Shown here: piece after piece, positions 53,622 to 63,014 of the stretch
Layout of the letters: each line of letters starts with the position of its first letter
How positions within the stretch are numbered: position 1 is the stretch's first letter
Source of the DNA: Clostridium_AD sp051278035
GTDB taxonomy: Bacteria; Bacillota; Clostridia; Clostridiales; Clostridiaceae
Reading direction: 5' to 3'
Assembly: GCF_051278035.1 (NCBI RefSeq)
Contig: NZ_JBNMNU010000003.1
Coordinates: 11,552 to 75,551 of the forward strand
DNA length: 64,000 nt
The notes under the pieces: model-generated
Told to the model about the DNA's origin: nothing
The model's input: the letters and a program-made list of their open reading frames with translations, nothing else
Database searches by the model: none
Translations under genes and position numbers: made by a program

Positions 53622-54311
53622 TTAATCAAGTATTTTTATAGGATCAAAGTTTAAATAGTCGCAAGAGGTAACTATGTACTCTATGCCCTCTATGTTTCCT
53701 TCATATAGCCTATTTAAAGATGCTCCATGTAGATGTCCATATATTACCTTAGAAACATTATATTCTTTAAGTATTCTTATAAATTCTGTTTCCTCAAATT
53801 TATCATTAGTGGGCGGATAATGAATCATTACAATAAATTTATTATATCCACTTTTCACTGCATCATCTAACGAAATTCTGATCCTTATGAGCTCTCTATC
53901 ATATATTTTTTCATCATGAGTGGAAAATCTTCCAGATCCTGGTGAATTCCATCCACGAGTTCCACAAATAGCATAATCTTTATAATTAAAAAAATTATTT
54001 TGGATAAAATCCATATCATCATAAAGAGAATTTAACTTGGTGATACTATTCCACCAATAATCATGATTTCCTTTAATAAGTATCTTTTTACCGGTCAACT
54101 TGTGAATCCACTCTAAATCTTCCATGCCCTCACCCATATTCATGGACCAAGAAATATCCCCTGCAATCAGTACTGTATCCTCTGAAGAAATTTTATTAAG
54201 CCAATTTTCTTTTATTTTTTCATCATGGTTGGTCCATTTTTCTCCAAATATGTCCATGGGTTTATCTGAATTTATAGCCAAATGAAGATCAGATATTGCC
54301 CATAACGCCAT
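53622..54311 (-). CDS. Metallophosphoesterase (YpbG-like)
   Basis: The 229-residue protein has the calcineurin-like motifs in order: AISDLHLAIN at 5-14, VLIAGDISWSM at about 47, LIKGNHDYWW at about 77, FIVMIHYPP at about 155 and VIYGHLHGAS at about 190. All dimetal ligands are present. The substrate is unknown. It follows the FlhB-like gene by 24 bp, and both follow the FliK-like gene. ATG at 54311 follows AAAGGAGG. Confidence 0.9.
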   Translation of the reverse strand: MALWAISDLHLAINSDKPMDIFGEKWTNHDEKIKENWLNKISSEDTVLIAGDISWSMNMGEGMEDLEWIHKLTGKKILIKGNHDYWWNSITKLNSLYDDMDFIQNNFFNYKDYAICGTRGWNSPGSGRFSTHDEKIYDRELIRIRISLDDAVKSGYNKFIVMIHYPPTNDKFEETEFIRILKEYNVSKVIYGHLHGASLNRLYEGNIEGIEYIVTSCDYLNFDPIKILD

Positions 54312-54335
54312 AATATACCTCCTTTACTTAATCTA

Positions 54336-54602
54336 TTATTTTTTTTTCATTAATGTATCTATGTCCATTACATAAGCAATAACCTTTGCTATTGCATCAT
54401 ATAATTCTAAGGGTATTTCTGACCCTACATCGACATTTAAAAGTAAATTAGCTAATTCTTCGTTTTGAACTATTGCTACATTACTCTCTTCAGCCTTATG
54501 AAGTATTTTATCTGCAATAAATCCTATTCCATTTGCAGTTACTATAGGTACATCATATCCCTTTTCATATCTAATTGCAGCAGCTTTTTTCACCTTTTTC
54601 AT
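54336..54602 (-). CDS. FlhB C-terminal-domain homologue (EscU/YscU-type, YlqH-like)
   Basis: The 88-residue protein corresponds only to the cytoplasmic C-terminal domain of FlhB, the export switch of the flagellar type III apparatus: KAAAIRYEKGYDVPIVTANG, FIADKILHKAEESNVAIVQN and IPLELYDAIAKVIAYVM. It lacks the membrane domain and the NPTH autocleavage motif. Such stand-alone homologues lie next to a FliK-like protein in many Firmicutes and may be export modulators. ATG at 54602 lies seven bases after GAGG. Confidence 0.85.
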   Translation of the reverse strand: MKKVKKAAAIRYEKGYDVPIVTANGIGFIADKILHKAEESNVAIVQNEELANLLLNVDVGSEIPLELYDAIAKVIAYVMDIDTLMKKK

Positions 54603-54687
54603 GTTCAAACCTCACTTACATTCAAATTTATAGCTTTAAGTATCTACAGCTCTACATTTAACAGTCAATTTTAAGCCGCTTATGTTA

Positions 54688-56670
54688 TTATACCTTTATA
54701 TCTAATGTATTGAAACTTCTATCATCAAAAAACTCTCTACAATTTGCTAGTGTAAATTCATTAGCCTTTTTATCCACATCAATGCTAACCCTATAATTCA
54801 GACTAGATAAATCCCTAATTAACTTTTCTTTACCAAGGTCCAGTACATTAACCCATAAGTTATCACAATTAATAGCAATGTTCATGTTATTATTATTAAT
54901 TTTTATATATGCATCAACACTTCCCATATTTATTGTTTTTACCCTAGTAGCTATTTTCACATTTTTACTATCAATCTTTTTACCTTTTTTTCTATCGTCT
55001 TTAATAATTATTTTACATTCATATTCATCATCTTTAACATTTATTGGAAGGTCCAAGTAATAATATTGTTCAGAAATAGAATTAAATACTTTTATATCAT
55101 TAATTGTCTGACTAAATACATCCATTACTTTCTCATAAGACTCCGGCTTTAAATTAAGTTTATTATCAATAATGCCTCTAACTATTTCTTTAATTTCTTC
55201 TGTTTTGACTTTTATTTGTTCTTTAATGAGGGAATCTGTAGCTACCTTATCTATGTTATTTTCAATATCATTTATAACTGACCTATCTACCTCTAAAACA
55301 CTTAATTCTTTTTTTATCATATTTATAATTTCATTTAAAGAATTACTCTTACCATATGCATTTGTTTTATTACTAACTGCACTTCTACTTGCTAGTTCTG
55401 CTTCAGAAGTCATTGCATTTTGTAACTTATTTGGAGGAAGCTTTTCGTTTTGATTGGTAAGCTTCTCACTTTCCTGCGCAATCTCTAAGTCCAAACTCTC
55501 AGGTCGCAACTGCGTTATCTTTAGTTTACCCTCTACATTATCCACTAATTTAGCTTGATTATCTGGACTTATTAATATTTGCTGAGCCTTAAGAATTTTA
55601 TCCACCAAAATTTTTATTGTGCCACTATTAAAACTAACCTCTTGCTCTTTTAAATTTATATCTAGTTTTATATTTTCACCTGATTTTAAATTTTTATAAG
55701 CATTTAAACTTTTATCTGGTTCGAGATTTTTATTCGATTCCAAATTTTTAACAGTAGAAGATAAAACTCTCTGATTTATGCCAATTCCCTTTAATTCTTT
55801 GTTTATTAAGCTAACTAACTCTTTTATATTAACTTCATCTTTTAAATTACTATTATCATTAGCGTTATCTAAAAGCTGAGTTTTATCCATTCCTATAACA
55901 CTGCTGACCTTTTGATTTAAAGACTCTGGCCCAATATCTCCAAGTGCATCACTATTTAAAATATAATCATTAATATCTTTTAAATTATTATATATAGCTG
56001 ACTCCCCTTTAAAGAGCTTTGCTATGCTCACCAAATTGCCTTTAGTAAGTTCTATATTGTTTTCTTTAAATAATAATATTTCATCTATGTCTAAATTCTT
56101 TAAAGCCTGAAAAAAGTTTTTTAATATTTTTGTTGTTTCATTTGCCTTTTCTGAAGCAGGGTCAATATTTCTGCTATCAAGGTATTTAGCAATAAAAACA
56201 TCTTCTTTTTCAGTATTCAAAGATATTTTTTCTTTAAAATCTAGTAAATTTTTTATATCTATTATATTATCCTTAGTTAAAGGCATATCATGTTTAATCA
56301 TTTTCTCAAAAATTATAGCATCCATTTTGTCATGAACCAGTGAACTTCCACTCGTGAATTCGTCTAAAATGTTACTTTCTGGGAGTTTACCCTGTTTATC
56401 TTCATATACTAATTTTATTTTAAGCTTTCCATCTTCAAAGCCTTCTACAACAAACTTAAGTACACTGCTACTATTCCCCTGCTCTAGTGGCTTATCTAAT
56501 TTTGCAGAAAATTGCCATCCATCTAATAATTTCAAGTTAACTTCTCCCTTTTGACTGTCAATGCTTAATATTCTTGCACTGAATTTCTCACCGGTTTCAA
56601 AGGATAATTTACTAAAAGCTTTTTTATTTTGTGGATTCTGTAATATTGCTACATTACTAATTACGGACAT
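54688..56670 (-). CDS. FliK-like (hook-length control-like) protein
   Basis: The 660-residue protein is hydrophilic and Asn/Lys/Leu/Ser-rich, with long low-complexity helical regions in the middle (for example LKSGENIKLDINLKEQEVSF) and a more ordered C-terminal domain, about 530-650 (YYYLDLPINVKDDEYECKII, INMGSVDAYIKINNNNMNIA, LIRDLSSLNYRVSID). That is the layout of FliK. The adjacent FlhB-C homologue supports the call. There is no signal peptide, consistent with type III-style export. ATG at 56670 follows GGGAGGTGG. No flagellar structural genes are nearby. Confidence 0.65.
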   Translation of the reverse strand: MSVISNVAILQNPQNKKAFSKLSFETGEKFSARILSIDSQKGEVNLKLLDGWQFSAKLDKPLEQGNSSSVLKFVVEGFEDGKLKIKLVYEDKQGKLPESNILDEFTSGSSLVHDKMDAIIFEKMIKHDMPLTKDNIIDIKNLLDFKEKISLNTEKEDVFIAKYLDSRNIDPASEKANETTKILKNFFQALKNLDIDEILLFKENNIELTKGNLVSIAKLFKGESAIYNNLKDINDYILNSDALGDIGPESLNQKVSSVIGMDKTQLLDNANDNSNLKDEVNIKELVSLINKELKGIGINQRVLSSTVKNLESNKNLEPDKSLNAYKNLKSGENIKLDINLKEQEVSFNSGTIKILVDKILKAQQILISPDNQAKLVDNVEGKLKITQLRPESLDLEIAQESEKLTNQNEKLPPNKLQNAMTSEAELASRSAVSNKTNAYGKSNSLNEIINMIKKELSVLEVDRSVINDIENNIDKVATDSLIKEQIKVKTEEIKEIVRGIIDNKLNLKPESYEKVMDVFSQTINDIKVFNSISEQYYYLDLPINVKDDEYECKIIIKDDRKKGKKIDSKNVKIATRVKTINMGSVDAYIKINNNNMNIAINCDNLWVNVLDLGKEKLIRDLSSLNYRVSIDVDKKANEFTLANCREFFDDRSFNTLDIKV

Positions 56671-56825
56671 AAGCCACCTCCCTTTTTTTGGCATAATAAC
56701 GTTTCATAAAGTTATTAATATTTAATTATCGTATGAAATATCTTTTTTTAAAGGGGAAATCTAATAATTTTCTGTTTTAAATTAAAATTATAAATAGTTC
56801 ATAACTGCTCTCTTATCATTAGAAA

Positions 56826-56861
56826 AAAATAACAAAGCTAGAATTTCAGCTTTGTTATTTT
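56826..56861 (-). terminator. Terminator after tyrS
   Basis: AAAATAACAAAGCT and its exact complement flank an eight-base loop. TTTTTTTCT follows on the minus strand. It lies 10 bp after the tyrS stop codon. Confidence 0.85.
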
Positions 56862-56870
56862 AAAACATTA

Positions 56871-58091
56871 CTATTCTATAATTAAAGAATAGAATTTTTT
56901 CTTTCCCCTTTTAATTAGTACACTGCCTTCTTTAAAATCCTCTTCTAAAAGCATTGCATTTTTATCATTAATCTTTTTATCATTGATAGTTAATCCACCT
57001 TGCTCAATTAGCCTTCTAGCTTCTGCTTTTGAAGGTACCACTTTAGTATGCACTAATATATCCATTAGAAGCGCACTCTTCATATCTGCAGGTATTGATA
57101 TCGTAGGAACATCACTCATGTTAACTCCACCACCAAATAATGCTTCTGATGCAGATCGCGCTTTAATAGCTTCTTCTTCCCCATGAATAAGTTTCGTAAC
57201 TTCAAAAGCTAAAACACTTTTAGCTCCATTAATTTTTTCATCTTTAAAAGCACACAATCGTCTAATCTCATCCATCTCCACAAAAGTAAGTAAGCATAAA
57301 CATTTTTCCACATCTGAGTCTGCAACATTTCTCCAGTATTGGTAAAAATCATAGGGAGATGTTTTGTTTGCATCAAGCCATAGAGCACCATTCTCCGTTT
57401 TACCCATCTTCTTGCCCTCGCTGTTAGTAAGTAAGCCGCAAGTCATACCATAAGCAGGTTTACTTTCTTTTCTCCGTATAAGCTCCATACCAGCAATTAT
57501 ATTAGACCATTGGTCATCTCCGCCGAGTTGCATAGTACATCCATGCTTTTGATTTAACACTAAAAAATCATATCCTTGCATAAGCATATAATTAAACTCA
57601 AAAAATGATAAACCTTTTTCTAATCTCTGTTTAAAACACTCCGCCGTGAGCATCCTGTTTACTGAAAAATGCACCCCAATATCTCTTATAAAATCTACAT
57701 AATTTAAGTTTAAGAGCCAATCAGCATTGTTTTCTAGAATAGCTTTACCATCACTAAAATCCACAAGTTTTGAAAGCTGTTTTTTAATGCAAGATATATT
57801 ATAATCAATTTCTTCTTTTGAAAGCATTTTCCTCATATCTGTTTTACCTGATGGATCACCTATCATTGCAGTCCCACCACCAACTAAGGCTATTGGCCTA
57901 TGACCTGCCCTTTGCATATGTGCCATAAACATCATAGCAATAAAATGACCCACATGTAAACTATCTGCTGTTGGGTCAAACCCTATATAAAATGTTACCT
58001 TTTCCGTTTCAAATATTTTTCTCATTTCATCCTCATGAGTAAGTTGTTTGATGTATCCTCGCTCGTGAAGTATATCATATACATTCTCCAT
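56871..58091 (-). CDS. tyrS: Tyrosyl-tRNA synthetase
   Basis: This class I synthetase charges tRNA-Tyr. The 406 residues include YIGFDPTADSLHVGHF with the HIGH-type motif at about 35-50, GGGTAMIGDPSGKTDMRKML, and YDFLVLNQKHGCTMQLGGDD­-type tyrosine-site residues (MQLGGDDQWSNI). KKMGKTENGALWLD contains the KMSKS-type motif, and a C-terminal S4 RNA-binding domain is present (ARRLIEQGGLTINDKKIN). ATG at 58091 follows AAGGAGG. A tyrosine T-box precedes it. Confidence 0.97.
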   Translation of the reverse strand: MENVYDILHERGYIKQLTHEDEMRKIFETEKVTFYIGFDPTADSLHVGHFIAMMFMAHMQRAGHRPIALVGGGTAMIGDPSGKTDMRKMLSKEEIDYNISCIKKQLSKLVDFSDGKAILENNADWLLNLNYVDFIRDIGVHFSVNRMLTAECFKQRLEKGLSFFEFNYMLMQGYDFLVLNQKHGCTMQLGGDDQWSNIIAGMELIRRKESKPAYGMTCGLLTNSEGKKMGKTENGALWLDANKTSPYDFYQYWRNVADSDVEKCLCLLTFVEMDEIRRLCAFKDEKINGAKSVLAFEVTKLIHGEEEAIKARSASEALFGGGVNMSDVPTISIPADMKSALLMDILVHTKVVPSKAEARRLIEQGGLTINDKKINDKNAMLLEEDFKEGSVLIKRGKKKFYSLIIE

Positions 58092-58136
58092 GAATAATTC
58101 CTCCTTATGATGATTGTAGTTAAAATGTGGTTAAAA

Positions 58137-58350
58137 TAAAAAAAGCCCCCTAAGAAAGGGACGAAATAACTCCGTGGTACCACCCAAATTGATTTAACAA
58201 TCCGCTCATGCCTTATAACGTAAGGTAAGTCCGTCTCAGCTTAATTTAAAGATAACTTCATTTCAGCTTAAAGCTCCAGAATGTATTTCACTATAGCCCT
58301 TAACTAGTTCACACCTTCCACTAGCTCTCTGAATAATTCTTATAATTACT
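58137..58350 (-). promoter_or_regulatory. T-box leader of tyrS (tyrosine specifier UAC)
   Basis: On the minus strand the leader shows CAGAGAGCTAG (stem I), a specifier GAAATACATTCTGG with TAC at 58285-58283, and the T-box GGGTGGTACCACGG at 58185-58172. A terminator follows, GTCCCT/AGGGGGC plus seven T at about 58160-58137. The element ends 46 bp before tyrS. The adjoining 58351-58561 is AT-rich with only the terminator of the next gene. Confidence 0.92.
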
Positions 58351-58507
58351 TTTTTCTTTCACAGCCTTTTAAATATAAAATTTTATGTTATTAAGTATAT
58401 ACATATATTTAAAGAATTTCAAGTGATCTAATTGTTGATTTATATCGTTATAATCGATTTGCTGCTCATATACTTCGATTTTCGCCTGTTTTCTCTATAT
58501 ACAATAA

Positions 58508-58529
58508 ATGCAGGGTTTTGACCCTGCAT
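58508..58529 (-). terminator. Terminator after the small P-loop protein gene
   Basis: ATGCAGGGT pairs with ACCCTGCAT around a four-base loop, followed by TTTATTG on the minus strand. Confidence 0.7.
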
Positions 58530-58561
58530 CCTACTTAAAACACAAAAATCACTTTACATCT

Positions 58562-58972
58562 TTATGCGATATAATCCTTTAAAAACTCTGGCGGATTTCT
58601 GCTTTCACAACCAACATTTACATAAAAATCCACACTGTATTTTTTAGCCAAAGAGTCCATTTTAGAGAACAATTGTGCCATATACTCAAGTTTATCATCT
58701 ACAATATTAAACACTCCATCAACAAAAATGGTATCAATATCATAATCTTTTGAGAGCATACCGCACAAAAAACCGTAAAAATCATTATTGCTTTTCAAAT
58801 TAAAATCATTTGTAGCTACAAACCTCATTTTACCACTTAGTTGTAGTAAAGCTTTAGTATCATTATCAATATACACTATATTCCCTTTAACTTCGTCAAC
58901 TTTTCCGTTGGCAAGTTCAATTAAAGCTTTAGTTTTACCTGAACCCTTTCTACCGCAAAATACATGAATAAT
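58562..58972 (-). CDS. Small P-loop ATP-binding protein, probably starting at AUU
   Basis: The 136-residue protein has a canonical Walker A at residues 7-14 (GRKGSGKT in IIHVFCGRKGSGKTKALIEL), IVYIDNDTKALLQLS, and an acidic strand TIFVDGVFNIVD like a Walker B. This is a small RecA/PilT-like clostridial family of unknown role. The P-loop frame has no ATG, GTG or TTG upstream: AGGAGG sits eight bases before ATT at 58972, and the nearby ATG is out of frame. A GTG at 58876 would lose the P-loop. I therefore take ATT as the probable start. Confidence 0.7.
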   Translation of the reverse strand: MIHVFCGRKGSGKTKALIELANGKVDEVKGNIVYIDNDTKALLQLSGKMRFVATNDFNLKSNNDFYGFLCGMLSKDYDIDTIFVDGVFNIVDDKLEYMAQLFSKMDSLAKKYSVDFYVNVGCESRNPPEFLKDYIA

Positions 58973-59093
58973 GTTAACCGCCTCCTATTTTATCTAACAT
59001 AAACAGATAATTATTAAACAGGTCTACACAAGCACACAATATAGTTATACATAATATATAATATTCAGAATATTATTGCAATATTATAGTTTA

Positions 59094-60239
59094 TCAAATA
59101 AAATTTTTAATTCCTGGGAAAATCACCTTAAAACTATTATCATTTTCTGAATCAACAAATATAACCTTGCCATATTTTTTAAAAGCTTTTTTCATTGCTG
59201 CAAAACCTCTTCCTGATTTCGTAAATCTCTTTCTGTCATCTAAGGTTATTAACTTATCATATATCCACATATTTCTTTTAAGTGAATTATGATTGTTAAT
59301 TTTGGTAGAAAATAATAGATTCCCAGGGCTAACTACACTTACACTATTATAGGTTATTACAATTTCGATTTCCTTATAAAATATAGTATAATCGCGATAA
59401 AGTATTGCATTTTTTACAGCTTCATACACTGCAGCTATAGGATACTTTACAGGAAATATACTATTAAATAATTTTTCTACTGTGTCTAACATATCTAATA
59501 AATTTCCAGTCACAATCATAACCTCATCGAGATTACTATTTACTTTGTTTACTATTTTTATCATGTTATGAGGTATATGTATGCTATTAAATGAAGAAAA
59601 CACTAATAACCCGCCCAGTGTAACTACTCTTTTGTTGTAGTCTCTTTCAATAAAAGTTATTCCTGAATTATCCATAAGTTCTAACCTATTGTCTTCATTT
59701 ATTAAAATACCCTTATTTAAAAAATACTTGTCAATTATATCAAAATTAAGGCTGCTTACATCACTACTTATAATAGGCGTAGTTTCAATGTTAAGACTTA
59801 AATTTTCTTGTAAGACGGAAATTAATTCTTCTTTCCTCATAGTGTCTGTAGTTGACCCCCGTCTTATATAAAAAGCACCATTTTCTCTTAACTGATATGG
59901 CTTCTGGCCACCATCATATATAGTTATAATTGCTAAGCTTTTACTTTGATATACTACAACATCTATTGATATTGGAATAGGAGGTTCACATCTTGAACTA
60001 ACAATTTGCTGAAGCTGCTCTTCTTTAAATTCACAAGCATCAATACCTATAATTTTTTTTGTTTTATCTTCCACTCCTATAACAAGATATCCTCTTCCCC
60101 CACGAGAGTTAGCTATAGCACATATATCTTTTGCCAGTTCCTTTTTACCACTCTCTATAAATATATCAATTCTTTGCTTAAAGTCTAATTTTGTACCTTC
60201 ATCCCTCTTTAAAAGTAAACTAATTTTTTTTACATCCAT
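59094..60239 (-). CDS. AlbA_2 (Schlafen-type) domain ATP-binding protein
   Basis: Residues about 5-130 form an AlbA_2/Schlafen domain: KRDEGTKLDFKQRIDI, DICAIANSRGGRGYLVIGVE, KPYQLRENGAFYIRRGSTT. The C-terminal half resembles the ATPase-like HATPase_c_4 region of RecG-related transcriptional regulators (AVYEAVKNAILYRDYTIFYK, SGRGFAAMKKAFKKYGKVIF). These proteins bind DNA or RNA and may regulate genes or act in defence; the role here is unknown. ATG at 60239 follows GGGTGA. It is monocistronic. Confidence 0.82.
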   Translation of the reverse strand: MDVKKISLLLKRDEGTKLDFKQRIDIFIESGKKELAKDICAIANSRGGRGYLVIGVEDKTKKIIGIDACEFKEEQLQQIVSSRCEPPIPISIDVVVYQSKSLAIITIYDGGQKPYQLRENGAFYIRRGSTTDTMRKEELISVLQENLSLNIETTPIISSDVSSLNFDIIDKYFLNKGILINEDNRLELMDNSGITFIERDYNKRVVTLGGLLVFSSFNSIHIPHNMIKIVNKVNSNLDEVMIVTGNLLDMLDTVEKLFNSIFPVKYPIAAVYEAVKNAILYRDYTIFYKEIEIVITYNSVSVVSPGNLLFSTKINNHNSLKRNMWIYDKLITLDDRKRFTKSGRGFAAMKKAFKKYGKVIFVDSENDNSFKVIFPGIKNFI

Positions 60240-60335
60240 ACTTTCACCCCAACCCGCTATAATAATATACTATGTTTATATTTATACAATGTTTCAATGA
60301 TAATTCATTTAGTTTTTATAACTCTAGTTTACAAC

Positions 60336-60363
60336 AAAAGACGATGGAATACCATCGCCTTTT
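60336..60363 (-). terminator. Terminator after gerKC
   Basis: AAAAGACGATGG pairs with CCATCGCCTTTT (one G-T/C mismatch) around a four-base loop. It overlaps the end of the gerKC coding region by a few bases. Confidence 0.75.
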
Positions 60364-61495
60364 ACTTGAAGTTTTTAACGTCTCCTGTATTCATTATTTC
60401 TGTTTCTACTTCTACTTCAAGTTTCGTTATATCAATATAATTTTCTTTTTTTATTTTTGGATATTTCATATAGAACTCTTCCTGTATGTTAAATATATCT
60501 ATACCCATACCCTTGTATTCATTAAATACAGCTTCGGTAGCTTTCACAATGTTAAGCTCCGAGGTCTCTTGAATTTTATTTATATTATCTTTAGTTAATG
60601 TAATCTTTTTTTGAGCTTCTCCAAAGTTAACTCTAACCTTAATTTTCTTTTTTAGGTTAATAGCATTATCTTTATAATTTATTTCGGTCTTAGTTTTGCT
60701 ACTTAATATTTCCAGAGTCACAAATTTGTTGATTTCGCAGGGATTAGTTATTTCTAACGTACCACTGGAAACCTTATTCATTAAAAAGTTATAACCCTGC
60801 CCCTCCGCTGCAGTTAATTCACTAACCATTTTATCATCCAAAATCACCGCTCCACCGCTTACTTGTAATTTGGGTGGTTCCAAGGTTTCCTTTTTAAGTT
60901 GTATTATTGTTACTACCTCTGCACCATTCCCCATTGTTCTTTGATTGTAAAAGTCATTAAAAGTATTCGTTACAGCTCTTGAAGATGCTCCAATATTTTC
61001 TATAATTCTCATTATTAGAAACCCAATGTACTTTTCTTGATCAAACTTTAAAGTAAAAAAACTTTCTGCATCCCCTTTAAATACTGCAATGTATGGTCTT
61101 ACAAGTAGTTCTTGATCACGATCTAAAAAATCTATGAAGTCATCAATACCTGATTCTGCAGCCTTTTCAGTGAATATTATCGCCTTATTCTGTGTATAAT
61201 TCATTTTAAAAGTAGCAAGAGAATTCATGTCCCGAACAGCTTCAAAAATTGTTTTCCCATTTCCCTTAAATACTATTCGCTCCTCCGTACCTTCACTTGC
61301 CTCTCTCATTCCTCTAAAACATTCACTATACACTATAGGATTACCATCTTTATCTACATCTATCATTAGCGCTGTAACAAATAAAACTCTATCAATATCC
61401 TTGTAACTAAAACATGATGTCATAATAAAACAATTCATGATTATACAAATTATAATAAATATTCTTTTATGCTTACTTAATTTATTCTTATACAT
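60362..61495 (-). CDS. gerKC: Spore germination lipoprotein, Ger(x)C family (GerKC)
   Basis: The C subunit of the nutrient germinant receptor sits in the spore inner membrane as a lipoprotein. The 377 residues start with a signal peptide (RIFIIICIIMNCFIM) and lipobox MTSC at about 25-28. The family landmarks FSYKDIDRVLFVTALMIDVD and EGTEERIVFKGNGKTIFEAV follow, and the C-terminal domain has GMGIDIFNIQEEFYMKYPKI. ATG at 61495 overlaps the end of gerKA. A longer frame would read through the stop of the previous gene. Confidence 0.9.
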   Translation of the reverse strand: MYKNKLSKHKRIFIIICIIMNCFIMTSCFSYKDIDRVLFVTALMIDVDKDGNPIVYSECFRGMREASEGTEERIVFKGNGKTIFEAVRDMNSLATFKMNYTQNKAIIFTEKAAESGIDDFIDFLDRDQELLVRPYIAVFKGDAESFFTLKFDQEKYIGFLIMRIIENIGASSRAVTNTFNDFYNQRTMGNGAEVVTIIQLKKETLEPPKLQVSGGAVILDDKMVSELTAAEGQGYNFLMNKVSSGTLEITNPCEINKFVTLEILSSKTKTEINYKDNAINLKKKIKVRVNFGEAQKKITLTKDNINKIQETSELNIVKATEAVFNEYKGMGIDIFNIQEEFYMKYPKIKKENYIDITKLEVEVETEIMNTGDVKNFK

Positions 61496-61496
61496 T

Positions 61497-62894
61497 TTAA
61501 TCATCCTTATCAAAAATACTACTAGATACCCGACTAAGATCTTTTCTATATAACATGTCACTAAATTTAAAGCTCTCTAGAGTTCCTATTGGAAATAAAT
61601 ATGGGTATCCACAACTTTCAAGCCCTGCCATATGTGATATAAAAATAAAAATCCCAATATAAAACCCTGGTAGTCCTAGCACCGAGGAGAACAAAATAAT
61701 AATTATATTCCATATAGCTAGTGGGCCATAAAGTTTAGGTACTAAAAACGAAGCTATAGATGCAACTGCCACAATTAGTATAGTACTTTGTGAAGCGAGT
61801 CCTGCTCCCACTGCAGCATCGCCTAAAATTAAAGCCCCTACAATACTCATTGACTGGCCTATGACCTGTGGCAATCTTATACCTGCCTCTCTAAGTAATG
61901 CAAAGAAAAAAGTCATAAGGAGCAGTTCTACAATCGTCGGGAAAGGTACGCCGGCTCTAGAAACTGAGAGCCTTAGAACAATTATCGTTGGAATAAGAGA
62001 AAAGTGATAAGTAGAAATAGCCAAATAGAATCCTGGCAATAAGCTTGCTAGAATGAAGCTAACAAACCTCATACTTCTGGATAAATTAGCAAAATACCTA
62101 TTAGTATAATAATCTTCTGGAGTTTGGAAATTATCTAATAAAAAGTATGGTGCAGTAATTACAAATGGTGTTCCGTCTACAATTATTGCTATTTTCCCTT
62201 GTAATAGCTTTGATGCTACCACATCTGGTTTTTCTGAAGTGCCTATGGTATCAAAAGCTGTCTTCTTATTTTTTAATTCTTCCTCTATATAATTTGTGTC
62301 GAGTAAAAACTCTATTTTGATACTAGTAACCTTTTTTCTTATATAATCAACAAGATTAACAGGTGCCACCCCTTCTATATAACTAATGATAACTACTGTA
62401 TTAGATTTATTTCCTAAGGTTAAGCTTTCAAATTTTAAATCAGGATTTTTTATTTTACGTCGTATCATTGATACGTTATCTACAAAAGACTCTGTAAATC
62501 CTTCTCTTGGCCCTTTAACTACATTTTCTGTAGGAGGTGTCCCCACAGTTCGCCTCACAAAGCCCTTAGCTTCACAATAAATCGCTTTATTTGTAAAGGA
62601 AAATACAAGTACCAAATCACCAGATAAAATGTGAGATATGGCCTCCTCATTATTATTAATATCTCCAATGCTATTAGCCGGTAATATCTCTTTTTTTATA
62701 TACTCCAAATCATCTGTAGAAGCCCTGTTTTGCATTAAGGGATTAAATATATATTCACTGATAAATTTAGAGTCACACAAATTATCAATGAATATGCCGA
62801 GTATTGTTCCTGATACGCATTCAATCTCTCTATATACTAAGTCGTAGCTATTTCTAAATTTATCCTTAATATAATCTACACTTATTTTCTCCAT
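61497..62894 (-). CDS. gerKA: Spore germination protein, GerA family (GerKA)
   Basis: The A subunit of the germinant receptor. The 465-residue protein has a long soluble N-terminal domain (ASTDDLEYIKKEIL, VRRTVGTPPTENVVKGPREG with the family motif GPREGFTE). It is followed by four to five membrane helices (residues about 270-420, including FPTIVELLLMTFFFALLREA and LLGDAAVGAGLASQSTILI). ATG at 62894 follows AGGTGA. It is the first gene of the leftward operon gerKA-gerKC, whose start faces the divergent gerKB. Confidence 0.93.
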   Translation of the reverse strand: MEKISVDYIKDKFRNSYDLVYREIECVSGTILGIFIDNLCDSKFISEYIFNPLMQNRASTDDLEYIKKEILPANSIGDINNNEEAISHILSGDLVLVFSFTNKAIYCEAKGFVRRTVGTPPTENVVKGPREGFTESFVDNVSMIRRKIKNPDLKFESLTLGNKSNTVVIISYIEGVAPVNLVDYIRKKVTSIKIEFLLDTNYIEEELKNKKTAFDTIGTSEKPDVVASKLLQGKIAIIVDGTPFVITAPYFLLDNFQTPEDYYTNRYFANLSRSMRFVSFILASLLPGFYLAISTYHFSLIPTIIVLRLSVSRAGVPFPTIVELLLMTFFFALLREAGIRLPQVIGQSMSIVGALILGDAAVGAGLASQSTILIVAVASIASFLVPKLYGPLAIWNIIIILFSSVLGLPGFYIGIFIFISHMAGLESCGYPYLFPIGTLESFKFSDMLYRKDLSRVSSSIFDKDD

Positions 62895-63014
62895 TTTTAT
62901 CACCTAGTTTATTATTTGTTATATTTAAGATTATTATTCATAGTTTTGGTAAATACTACTAATCTATTGTACATTTTATTTTAAAACGTAGTAAAGGAGG
63001 TGTCAAAAGATAAA

